Source: Variovorax sp. WDL1 (lineage in GTDB: Bacteria; Pseudomonadota; Gammaproteobacteria; Burkholderiales; Burkholderiaceae_C). From it: 64,000 nucleotides of DNA. Below, piece by piece: positions 58,024 to 64,000 of this stretch. The DNA lies in the NCBI RefSeq assembly GCF_001541225.1, contig NZ_LMTS01000163.1, positions 126,305 through 190,304 of the forward strand, read 5' to 3'. Within the stretch, counting starts at the first letter, position 1; every line of letters begins with the position of its first letter. The notes under the pieces are model-generated. The model was not told the origin of the DNA, did not search any database, and was given only the letters and a program-made list of their open reading frames with translations. The position numbers and the translations under genes are program-made.

Positions 58024-60074
58024 CCACCCTCCAGAATCTCACCGCCAACACCAACGCGTTCCAGCAGATCAACGAAAACTTCGATGCTGCGTCGCCGGCC
58101 GGCATGTACGGCAAGCGCGCGCCCGGGACCTCGGGGCTGACCTGGGCCTACTACGGCGGGCGCGGCTTCGGGAACACGATCGCAGACGGCGCTGTGACGC
58201 TCACGGCCAGCGTGACGAACTACGTCGTCGCCAGCAGGTCCACGGGTGCCGTCAGCGTCTCGACGGCGATCACCAATTGGAACGACACCACCAACTACCT
58301 GCGCCTGTACCTGGTCAACACGAACGCTTCCACGGTCACCAGCGCGACCGACTATCGTGAGAGCTATGGCGGTGCGTCCTCTTCGGGCTTCACCGGGGGC
58401 ACACTGAGCTCGGCTCTGAACGAGGCGCCGGTCGTCACCCTGGCATCGGCGGCGACCCTCAACATCGGTGCCGCGGCGGCGAACACGATTTCCGTCTCCG
58501 GCACGACCACCGTGACGGCCTTCGATTCGATCGCGTCGGGTGCGAAGCGCGTCCTGCACTTCCAGGGCGTCCTGACGCTGACCCACAACGCCACGTCGCT
58601 CATCCTGCCCACGGGCGCGAACATCACGACGGCAGCCGGCGATGTGGCTGAGTTCGTCTCGCTGGGCTCCGGGAACTGGCGTTGCGTCAGCTACATGCGG
58701 GCGAGTGGCGCGGCGCTCTCCGGTGGCAGTTCCTTCACCGGTGGCACGCTGACCAGCGCGCTCAACGAAGCGCCTCAGGTGACGATCGCATCGGCTGCCA
58801 CGGTCAACATTGGTGCGGCAGCCGCGAACAGCGTCAGCATCAGCGGCACCACCACGATCACGGCTTTTGACTCGATCGCGTCGGGCGCGGTGCGCAGGCT
58901 GGTCTTCCAGGGCGCGCTGACCTTCACGCACAACGCAACGAGCTTGATCCTGCCAGGCGGCGCGAACATCACCTCGGCAGCCGGTGACGTCGCTTGGATG
59001 GAGTCGCTCGGGTCCGGCAATTGGCGGTGTGTGGGCTATCACAAGGCCAACGGCCAGGCCGTGGCGAGTAGTGGGGGCGGAAGCCTGACGAACTGGACCG
59101 AAGCGGTCAGCTCGGCCGCGCCGAACAACGTCATCCCGGCAGTTTCGTTCACGGCCACAAATGCCGCTACGAACGTCGACGCGGTGCTTGTTCCCAAGGG
59201 GACCGGCTCGATCCTGGCCAACGTACCTGATAGCGCGTCTACAGGCGGCAACAAGCGCGGCACTCGCGCTGTCGATCTGCAGCTGGAGCGGTCTGCGGCG
59301 GCTCAAGTAGCCTCGGGAACGAATGCCGTGATTGGGGGCGGGCGAAACAACACGTCGCTTCAAGCCTATGGGACGGTCGCCGGTGGTGATGGGAACGCAG
59401 CCAACGGCGCCGGCAGCCGATCCGCGATCGGGGGCGGTGGCGGGAACACTGCAAGCGGCAGCTATTCGACCATCCCGGGCGGCCTCAACTGCGTCGCGAG
59501 CGCGAACTACGCGCATGCGAGCGGCAGCACTTGCACTGCCAGCGCCGACTATTCGCAAGCCGGCGGCTTCACCTGCACGGCGGACGGTGTGGGCTCCAGG
59601 GCTGCCGGACAGTTTGCAGTCACGCGCGGCCTGCGCGGCGCCGATTCCTTCGCCGGAGGACGGCGGACAGCGTCCGGTGACGCGCAGCGGCGATCGGTGA
59701 TGCTGTTCCGTACTACGACTGATGGCTCTGCGACCCAGTTGACGACTGACGGCGCCGCGCCAAGTGGATCTTCGAACCAACTCAACCTTCCGAGCGCGCT
59801 TGCGTTCAAGGTGCAGGGGCAGGTGATCGCCATGCGCAGCGACGGCTCGGTGGCGGCATGGGACGTGTCGTTCATCGCAAAGCGCGTGGGCACGACGACC
59901 TCAATCGTTGGCACGCCGACCATCACCAGCGCGGGCAACGATGGCACCGCCACCGGCTACACGCTTGCGATAGCCGCGGACGACACGAACGACGTGGTGC
60001 AGATCACGGCGACCGGCACCGCGGGGCACACGGCCTATTGGGTGGCTGAGCTCACGTCGCTGGAAGTGGGTTGA
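58020..60074 (+). CDS. Tail fibre protein with tandem duplication and head-like repeats
   Basis: 684 residues. An N-terminal attachment part (about 1-120, QNLTANTNAFQQINENFDAA) is followed by two 107-residue copies (about 124-230 and 239-346, each FTGGTLxSALNEAP to RCVxY), then Gly-rich short repeats like YadA/haemagglutinin heads at about 432-530 (AIGGGGGNTASGSYSTIPGG, YAHASGSTCTASADYSQAGG), and a C-terminal beta domain. Likely a trimeric receptor-binding fibre working with the hub. The duplication suggests adjustable length or specificity. Confidence 0.82.
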   Translation: MTTLQNLTANTNAFQQINENFDAASPAGMYGKRAPGTSGLTWAYYGGRGFGNTIADGAVTLTASVTNYVVASRSTGAVSVSTAITNWNDTTNYLRLYLVNTNASTVTSATDYRESYGGASSSGFTGGTLSSALNEAPVVTLASAATLNIGAAAANTISVSGTTTVTAFDSIASGAKRVLHFQGVLTLTHNATSLILPTGANITTAAGDVAEFVSLGSGNWRCVSYMRASGAALSGGSSFTGGTLTSALNEAPQVTIASAATVNIGAAAANSVSISGTTTITAFDSIASGAVRRLVFQGALTFTHNATSLILPGGANITSAAGDVAWMESLGSGNWRCVGYHKANGQAVASSGGGSLTNWTEAVSSAAPNNVIPAVSFTATNAATNVDAVLVPKGTGSILANVPDSASTGGNKRGTRAVDLQLERSAAAQVASGTNAVIGGGRNNTSLQAYGTVAGGDGNAANGAGSRSAIGGGGGNTASGSYSTIPGGLNCVASANYAHASGSTCTASADYSQAGGFTCTADGVGSRAAGQFAVTRGLRGADSFAGGRRTASGDAQRRSVMLFRTTTDGSATQLTTDGAAPSGSSNQLNLPSALAFKVQGQVIAMRSDGSVAAWDVSFIAKRVGTTTSIVGTPTITSAGNDGTATGYTLAIAADDTNDVVQITATGTAGHTAYWVAELTSLEVG
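58389..59057 (+). repeat. Internal tandem duplication in the fibre gene
   Basis: Copies at 58389-58709 and 58734-59057, period 345 bases. They encode near-identical segments with differences scattered over codon positions, so the duplication is old enough to have diverged. The copies are joined by a Ser/Gly linker. Confidence 0.75.
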
Positions 60075-60084
60075 AGTGACCACC

Positions 60085-60768
60085 ATGAAGACCACCACAC
60101 CCAAAGAGAAGGCGCTCGCGAAAGTGCGCGCTGCGCAGAAAAAGGCCGACATCGTGAGCAAGGCGTTCGGGCCGCCGCCGAGTGGCAACGTTGCCACTAC
60201 GGCGCAACCCGTGCTCAATGTGCAGGTCGAGCCAGGACAGACCGACGCACGGGCATTGATCAACGCCAATTTCAGCCCGGCAGTCGGCGCCTCTCTGGTT
60301 GCCCTCGATCTGACGCACGCCGACTCGAAGCTTGATCTGACCACCGCGGCCGCATATTTCAAGGCGGCTGGCACTGAGGCGGCTGGCGGCGACCTGTCCA
60401 AGTCGCAGGAGGTGCTGGCGATCCAGGTGCGAACGTTGGATCTGCTGTTCAACTACTTCCTGCGCAGGGGGGCGGTGCAGCCGAACTTCGAGGTCAAGGA
60501 GTCGTATTTGCGCTTGGCACTGAAGGCTCAAAGCCAGTGTCGTACCACGGTCGAATCGCTGGCGGTCATTCAGCAGGGCCCGGCCATCTTCGCCAAGAAC
60601 GCCAACATCAACAACGGGCAGCAGCAGGTGAACAACGGTGTACCTGCGCCAGCTGCACCCAAGGCCATCGACGCGTCGCCGACTGAGGTCCTGCAGCCGG
60701 TGCCTGCACGCGCGCGCAAGCAAAAAGCGAAAGTGACAAATCAAACTATTGGAGCGGTCTCGAAATGA
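60085..60768 (+). CDS. Hypothetical protein of a family common in genomic islands
   Basis: 227 residues from MKTTTPKEKALAKVRAAQKK; a GTG three codons earlier is an alternative start. Soluble, helical. LDLLFNYFLRRG, LRLALKAQSQCRTTVESLA and IFAKNANINNGQQQVNNG are the phrases I know from a family of unknown function that usually precedes a short basic protein like the next one. Palindrome copy 5 lies inside the coding region and encodes SGNVATTA. The stop overlaps the next ATG by 4 bases. Confidence 0.6.
   Translation: MKTTTPKEKALAKVRAAQKKADIVSKAFGPPPSGNVATTAQPVLNVQVEPGQTDARALINANFSPAVGASLVALDLTHADSKLDLTTAAAYFKAAGTEAAGGDLSKSQEVLAIQVRTLDLLFNYFLRRGAVQPNFEVKESYLRLALKAQSQCRTTVESLAVIQQGPAIFAKNANINNGQQQVNNGVPAPAAPKAIDASPTEVLQPVPARARKQKAKVTNQTIGAVSK
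60181..60198. repeat. TGGCAACGTTGCCA palindrome, copy 5 (18-bp form)
   Basis: AGTGGCAACGTTGCCACT, identical to copy 3, placed within the gene at 60085. Confidence 0.6.
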
Positions 60769-60956
60769 ACGGCTGGACGCCCGAGCGCCGCGCGCGCCAG
60801 GCGGCCGCCATCAGAGCGTGGCGACCGTGGGAGAAGTCCACCGGCCCGCGGACGGAAGCGGGTAAGGCGAAAGTTTCGCGCAACGCCGATCGAGGAGGGC
60901 AGCGCGCATTTCTGCGCGAGGTGCGCAAGTTTCTGAGGGACTGTCGGCTACCTTGA
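60765..60956 (+). CDS. Small basic protein, partner of the preceding gene
   Basis: 63 residues, MNGWTPERRARQAAAIRAWRP followed by STGPRTEAGKAKVSRNADRGGQR. This Trp- and Arg-rich type of short protein, with the STGPRT.EGKA.VSRNA phrase, is widespread in islands and phage-derived regions and usually follows a gene like the one before. Function is unknown; the charge suggests nucleic-acid binding. Confidence 0.6.
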   Translation: MNGWTPERRARQAAAIRAWRPWEKSTGPRTEAGKAKVSRNADRGGQRAFLREVRKFLRDCRLP

Positions 60957-61002
60957 GGGCAGCCGGACGGTTTAGCATCGGGCTCCTCGAATTGGAGCAG
61001 AG

Positions 61003-61098
61003 ATGAGCAACCCACAACGCGAATTCAAAGACTGGAAGCCCCTCTCGCCGCTGCCGCCCGCCGCTCCAGCACCGGCGCCTGGCCCCGCGCAGAAATAG
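61003..61098 (+). CDS. Very small Pro/Ala-rich protein
   Basis: 31 residues, MSNPQREFKDWKPLSPLPPA then an Ala/Pro tail. TTGGAGCAGAG just before the ATG is a good ribosome-binding site, which is the main support. Not recognised. Confidence 0.4.
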   Translation: MSNPQREFKDWKPLSPLPPAAPAPAPGPAQK

Positions 61099-61103
61099 TT
61101 GCG

Positions 61104-61583
61104 ATGACCTCGGCCTCAGCGTTGCCGCCGCGGGTGCATGGCAATGCCGTGATGGACGTGCGGTTCGGCGTCTGCTACGGCGAGCTCAACGAAAGATTTT
61201 GGAGCCACTTCGACACCGCCCTGACGTTGCTCCAGATCACTGCCGGTGCGCTCGCGCTCGCTGGCGTGTTTGCGCGCGGTGGCTGGCTGACCGCCTTGGC
61301 AGGCATCGCCCTTGCGGGAATCAGCGGGCTGCAGATAGGGCTCAAGCCGCGCGAGCGATCGATTGCCTTTCGTGACACGCGTCGCAACTTCCACGACCTG
61401 GATATCGAATCGGCCAGCTTGGATCTCCCGGCGCTGGATCGACGACTTGAGTCGCTGCGGCGCGATGCTCCACGCGGCATGAGTTCCTTCCTGCGGCCTG
61501 CTGAGGATCGCGTCCGCCGGGAGCACGGTTACCCCGGCGTGGAGCTAACTACTTGGCAACGGTTTCTGTGCGTGCTGGCGTGA
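61104..61583 (+). CDS. Two-span membrane protein, possible SLATT-like
   Basis: 159 residues. Two adjacent membrane segments (about 40-58 TLLQITAGALALAGVFA and 62-80 LTALAGIALAGISGLQIGL) are followed by a cytosolic helical part (RERSIAFRDTRRNFHDLD). The layout of two spans then a charged coiled region resembles SLATT-type effectors of phage-defence systems and small late phage genes; no sequence motif proves this. It sits in the moron position after the fibre. Confidence 0.5.
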   Translation: MTSASALPPRVHGNAVMDVRFGVCYGELNERFWSHFDTALTLLQITAGALALAGVFARGGWLTALAGIALAGISGLQIGLKPRERSIAFRDTRRNFHDLDIESASLDLPALDRRLESLRRDAPRGMSSFLRPAEDRVRREHGYPGVELTTWQRFLCVLA

Positions 61584-61590
61584 CGTAGTC

Positions 61591-61860
61591 GTGAGCGTGC
61601 CTACCATTTTTTCATTCACGCTTTGGTCGTTCTTTTACGAATCCAAGGCGAAGATTCTTGGTCAACGGGGCACTGCTTGGAAGCTGATTCTTGAGCTTCA
61701 CGAAGGTCAATCACCAGAAGAGGCCTGTGCGCAGCTCACGCTGGGGTTTAGCTTCGATGCGATCTTTCCGGGCACCAGTGTGGTGGAGTCCATGCTCGTT
61801 GTGACTGACGCCATCCGCTGGAGTATGCGCGCCGTGATGTTTGAGGCTGAGATCCGGTGA
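61591..61860 (+). CDS. Hypothetical small protein, possible membrane contact
   Basis: 89 residues from a GTG (VSVPTIFSFTLWSFFYESKA). The first 17 residues are hydrophobic and aromatic and may insert in the membrane; the rest is soluble (AWKLILELHEGQSPEEACAQ). Not recognised. Follows the two-span protein by 7 bases. Confidence 0.4.
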   Translation: MSVPTIFSFTLWSFFYESKAKILGQRGTAWKLILELHEGQSPEEACAQLTLGFSFDAIFPGTSVVESMLVVTDAIRWSMRAVMFEAEIR

Positions 61861-61955
61861 CGGTTAGCATCTGCCACTCGAGCAACAAGGATCGGATCGG
61901 TGATGAGGAAATTCAAAGTGCGCAACAGCGCGGCAGAGCTCTGAGGGCAACAACC

Positions 61956-62663
61956 ATGCCGTTCAATGTCGACCTCGATTCGGTCCTCAAACTCGCTGCG
62001 GTCATCGTCACGATCATCGGCGCGCTAGCCAAGCGCCAGATCGAGGGCCGAGCCAAACTGGTTTTCTATCTGGTGCATGCAGCGAGCCACCCGATTCCTC
62101 CCCCACTTCCTGCAGCGCAACCAGCACCGCCGTCCCCGGCAGATCCTCCGCCTGGCCAGCCCAATCAGGGCGAGCAGCAGCAGCCTCAACAAGCCGAGGC
62201 AGCACCGGCAGTACAGCCGGCGGCTCCTCCTACACCTCCGCCCATGCACGCTGCTCACACGCACGCGGTCGTCGTACGCAACGCCGGACGGCAGACAGCT
62301 CACAACGTGCGCATCGATCACAACATTCTTCCTCGCAGCTACACGGTCTACCCGCCCGTGCGCCACACGGTTTCGTTCCCTCAGCAGGGGGATGGGGCGG
62401 AGATACTGATTCCCGTGTTGGTTGCGGGCGAGCAGGTCACTCTTTCGTACTTCTACTTTCCGCCACTGACGTTCGATCGCATCAACGCTTGGGTCAAATG
62501 TGACGAGGGCATGGCGAGGCTAGTCAACGCCATTCCGAGCACCCCACCGCCGAAGGGCGTCCGCGCGGCCCTGTGGGTATTTGCCTTCATCGGGGCGGCG
62601 ACGTCCGTGTACTGGTGCATCCGCCTCGCTACAGCGCTGCTCGGCTGGGATTTCCTGCTATGA
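61956..62663 (+). CDS. Membrane-anchored Pro/Gln-rich protein
   Basis: 235 residues from MPFNVDLDSVLKLAAVIVTI, with GAGGG 9 bases before the ATG. A hydrophobic segment at about 8-25, a Pro/Ala/Gln-rich linker (about 45-95), a beta-rich domain (AVVVRNAGRQTAHNVRIDH and VTLSYFYFPPLTFDRINAWV) and a C-terminal membrane span (LWVFAFIGAATSVYWCIRLA). Both ends would be in the membrane with the domain between them. Last gene of the element. An exclusion or host-modifying role is possible but unproven. A longer GTG start at 61857 exists. Confidence 0.5.
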   Translation: MPFNVDLDSVLKLAAVIVTIIGALAKRQIEGRAKLVFYLVHAASHPIPPPLPAAQPAPPSPADPPPGQPNQGEQQQPQQAEAAPAVQPAAPPTPPPMHAAHTHAVVVRNAGRQTAHNVRIDHNILPRSYTVYPPVRHTVSFPQQGDGAEILIPVLVAGEQVTLSYFYFPPLTFDRINAWVKCDEGMARLVNAIPSTPPPKGVRAALWVFAFIGAATSVYWCIRLATALLGWDFLL

Positions 62664-62674
62664 CTTTTCAATGT

Positions 62675-62693
62675 GGGGGAAGAGAAGGGGGAA
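62675..62693 (+). repeat. GGGGGAA heptamers, possible integrase arm sites (right end)
   Basis: Copies at 62675-62681 and 62687-62693, about 130 bases inside the right core. They match those near the left end. Confidence 0.3.
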
Positions 62694-62777
62694 GCGACGC
62701 GTATTGAGTCGGATGAAAGTCAACATCCATGCGGTCCACAGACCGACATTGTGCCGACACCCTCCCGCCAGCACTAG

Positions 62778-62810
62778 TTTCACGAGCGGTCATAAATGAT
62801 CAGTGAAACG
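62778..62810. repeat. Inverted repeat beside the right attachment core
   Basis: GTTTCAC (62778-62784) and GTGAAAC (62804-62810) form a 7-bp dyad with a 19-base centre that is itself partly palindromic (TCATAAATGA). It ends 6 bases before the right core and may be a recombination accessory site or a terminator for the last gene. Confidence 0.35.
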
Positions 62811-62816
62811 CTCAGA

Positions 62817-62840
62817 AGCCCCGCCAGCCGGGGCTTTTTT
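62817..62840 (+). other. Right attachment core (attR), terminator-shaped
   Basis: Exact copy of the 24 bases at 46543-46566, with AGCCCCG/CGGGGCT stem and T-run. After it the chromosome resumes. Together the copies mark the ends of the 16.3-kb element. Confidence 0.75.
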
Positions 62841-62925
62841 GTGCCCGGTTGTACCGCGCTTGACATGCTGACTTGGCTTGTCCACGCGGCGTCGGCCCGG
62901 GGACGAATGCCCGTCGCATCAGACC

Positions 62926-63189
62926 CTACGATTTCCCCGGCCGGTTCTTGTCCCAGATCGCCAGCAAGATCAGGCCATAAGCCAAAAGGCGAACCATGTA
63001 GTGCAGCGGCAGTTCCTCCTCGTTCCAGGAGGACGTGATCGCCATGTGCGTCCGGCTTGCGGCCTCGATGAAGAAGGACGCCGCGAAGAGCAGGAAGAAC
63101 CGGTCCCGCGTGTTGGTCCAGTAGCGCAAGAAGAAGAGCGCGACGGTGAAGGATGCGACGGCAATCCCGCCTAGAAGAAATTGATGCAT
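62926..63189 (-). CDS. DUF5985 family membrane protein
   Basis: 87 residues, with three hydrophobic segments: MHQFLLGGIAVASFTVALFFL, FFLLFAASFFIEA and HYMVRLLAYGLILLAIW. Matches the small DUF5985 membrane proteins, which come in pairs. Function unknown. Follows its paralogue by 11 bases. Confidence 0.75.
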   Translation of the reverse strand: MHQFLLGGIAVASFTVALFFLRYWTNTRDRFFLLFAASFFIEAASRTHMAITSSWNEEELPLHYMVRLLAYGLILLAIWDKNRPGKS

Positions 63190-63200
63190 TGCCGCCTTCG

Positions 63201-63461
63201 TCAGGAATGGCTTTCAAGGACCAGGCCCACGAGCAGCAGCAGCACCGCAACCAGCGCGAGGCTCAGGCGCCACAGGGACATGTCCAACGAGGTGAACAGG
63301 AGTCTGTCGAGGATCAACAGTACGTTGTTCGCGGTCAGCCCGACGAAGCACAGGCCGCTCCACAAAAGCAGCCGAACGCGCCCTTTTGCGTAGCCCCGCA
63401 GCAGCAACGCAGCACACGAAAGCGCGGTGAGTGCGCATAGCCCATAAATCAACTTGTCCAT
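63201..63461 (-). CDS. DUF5985 family membrane protein, paired copy
   Basis: 86 residues from MDKLIYGLCALTALSCAALL; hydrophobic segments at about 2-20, 32-50 and 60-82 (LALVAVLLLLVGLVLES). Related in form to the next gene. The 5-base gap after the upstream regulator-like gene indicates one operon of three. Confidence 0.75.
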   Translation of the reverse strand: MDKLIYGLCALTALSCAALLLRGYAKGRVRLLLWSGLCFVGLTANNVLLILDRLLFTSLDMSLWRLSLALVAVLLLLVGLVLESHS

Positions 63462-63465
63462 TCTG

Positions 63466-63912
63466 CTAGCCCTTTCGGATCTTGAATGCGTCGGCAAAAC
63501 TCTGCGCTGCCTTGCGACTGGCACCGTGAATCAGGTTCGTGATGCCGATCAGGTCGTCGGAATATGCCGACGCCAGGCGATCAACAAGGTCTGCCAAGTT
63601 GGCATTGGTCGGCGCGTAGCGGTATACGTCCTTTCGAGGCTCGCAGACCGACAGCAACCCGGCCAGGCACAGCGCCTCCAGCAACGCGTCAGCGGTCTGG
63701 GGCTGCACGTACAGCGCGCGGGCGACTTCCGCGACGCTGAGACTCGCATCGGGTCGGGCATGGAAGATCAGCAGTGCCTCCAGGAACGGAACCGAGGGAA
63801 TGCTCGTCAGCACGAACCGTCTTACGTCTTCAGGAATCAATGGTCGGCCTTGTACTCGCCGCTCTCCGCCGTTCACGGGGTTCACCAACTGGGTCCCAGC
63901 CCGGTGAATCAA
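63466..63912 (-). CDS. Predicted winged-helix regulator
   Basis: 148 residues from a TTG; GTG starts at 63885 or 63873 are as likely. LEALLIFHARPDASLSVAEVARALYVQPQTADALLEALCLAGLL has the form of a winged helix that recognises DNA, followed by a helical C-terminus with ASRKAAQSFADAFK. It leads an operon with two DUF5985 membrane proteins and may control it. The 88 bases to the window end hold no further gene that I can support. Confidence 0.6.
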   Translation of the reverse strand: MIHRAGTQLVNPVNGGERRVQGRPLIPEDVRRFVLTSIPSVPFLEALLIFHARPDASLSVAEVARALYVQPQTADALLEALCLAGLLSVCEPRKDVYRYAPTNANLADLVDRLASAYSDDLIGITNLIHGASRKAAQSFADAFKIRKG

Positions 63913-64000
63913 TGAAGTGGATCGGTGCGGTCACCCGCTTCGGGTGCGCTGCGGCTATGTGGATGTTCGAACCCTGCGGCGCAATGATAGTGACCTTGGC

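Larger units (their letters stand above)
46543..62840. mobile_element. Integrated element with tail-tip and fibre genes but no capsid genes
   Basis: About 16.3 kb between exact 24-bp repeats, next to tRNA-Ser, with a tyrosine integrase at the left end. Contents left to right: integrase, two minus-strand genes, a ribbon-helix-helix-type protein, unknown small genes, two paralogous DNA-binding-type proteins, an AlpA-like regulator, then a tightly packed plus-strand run with a tail-tip hub, a tail fibre and small membrane proteins. No terminase, portal, capsid, tape-measure, holin or endolysin is seen. Frames are intact, with many ATGA overlaps. A phage satellite or domesticated host-range cassette fits better than a decaying prophage, but this is inference. 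Confidence 0.75.

Overview
The window looks like the chromosome of a GC-rich betaproteobacterium of the order Burkholderiales, most likely family Comamonadaceae (Variovorax or a close relative). This rests on the high GC of the core genes and on familiar core gene groups: a DUF3460-scpA-nadB-panD-panB-panC block, metG next to apbC, slpA-ispH, serS followed by tRNA-Ser, and soluble NAD-type formate dehydrogenase genes with a fused FdsG-FdsB. The assignment comes from reading proteins, not from a database search.

Layout. 1-5.0 kb (minus): coenzyme A and NAD precursor synthesis (panC partial, panB, panD, nadB), scpA and a DUF3460 protein. 5.1-8.3 kb: a BamE-like lipoprotein, then a more A/T-rich pair that is foreign in character, a 692-residue pentatricopeptide-repeat (PPR) protein preceded by a CesT-like type III secretion chaperone. 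8.4-16 kb: SulP transporter, metG, yceH, a decayed antitoxin remnant, apbC, a LysR regulator and a DUF2501 protein. 16.2-34.9 kb: a large formate dehydrogenase locus holding a soluble NAD-linked enzyme (fdsGB, fdsA), accessory proteins (DUF3305, DUF3306, polyferredoxin, TorD-like chaperone) and a second, Tat-exported membrane-bound enzyme (Tat-target peptide, catalytic subunit, Fe-S subunit, cytochrome b subunit, fdhD). This locus is split at 25.0-27.8 kb by a second CesT-like chaperone plus a 560-residue, A/T-rich, coiled-coil-rich protein, followed by a broken second copy of the torD-like gene. 35-46.4 kb: ABC permease, DUF3501/Fe-S/rubrerythrin group, truncated haemoglobin, Smr protein, radC, slpA, ispH, a PLP dehydratase, a VOC protein, serS and tRNA-Ser(CGA).

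46.5-62.8 kb is an integrated element of about 16.3 kb. It has a P4-type tyrosine integrase beside tRNA-Ser and is bounded by two identical 24-bp copies of a terminator-shaped sequence. It carries two paralogous DNA-binding-type proteins, a predicted AlpA-like regulator behind a hairpin that buries its ribosome-binding site, many small unknown genes, one tail-tip (hub) protein, one tail fibre with internal repeats, and a cluster of small membrane proteins. I see no terminase, portal, capsid, tape-measure or lysis gene, and the reading frames look intact. It therefore resembles a satellite or a host-range module more than a decayed prophage. A palindrome, TGGCAACGTTGCCA, occurs five times inside the element, and I did not find it outside.

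The two points of greatest interest are the two separate type III chaperone-effector candidate pairs in a window with no secretion apparatus (one a PPR protein, a family that acts on organelle RNA in plants), and the capsid-less tail-tip element with its own repeated palindromic operator-like sites. 62.9-63.9 kb is ordinary chromosome again: a small regulator-like protein and two DUF5985 membrane proteins.
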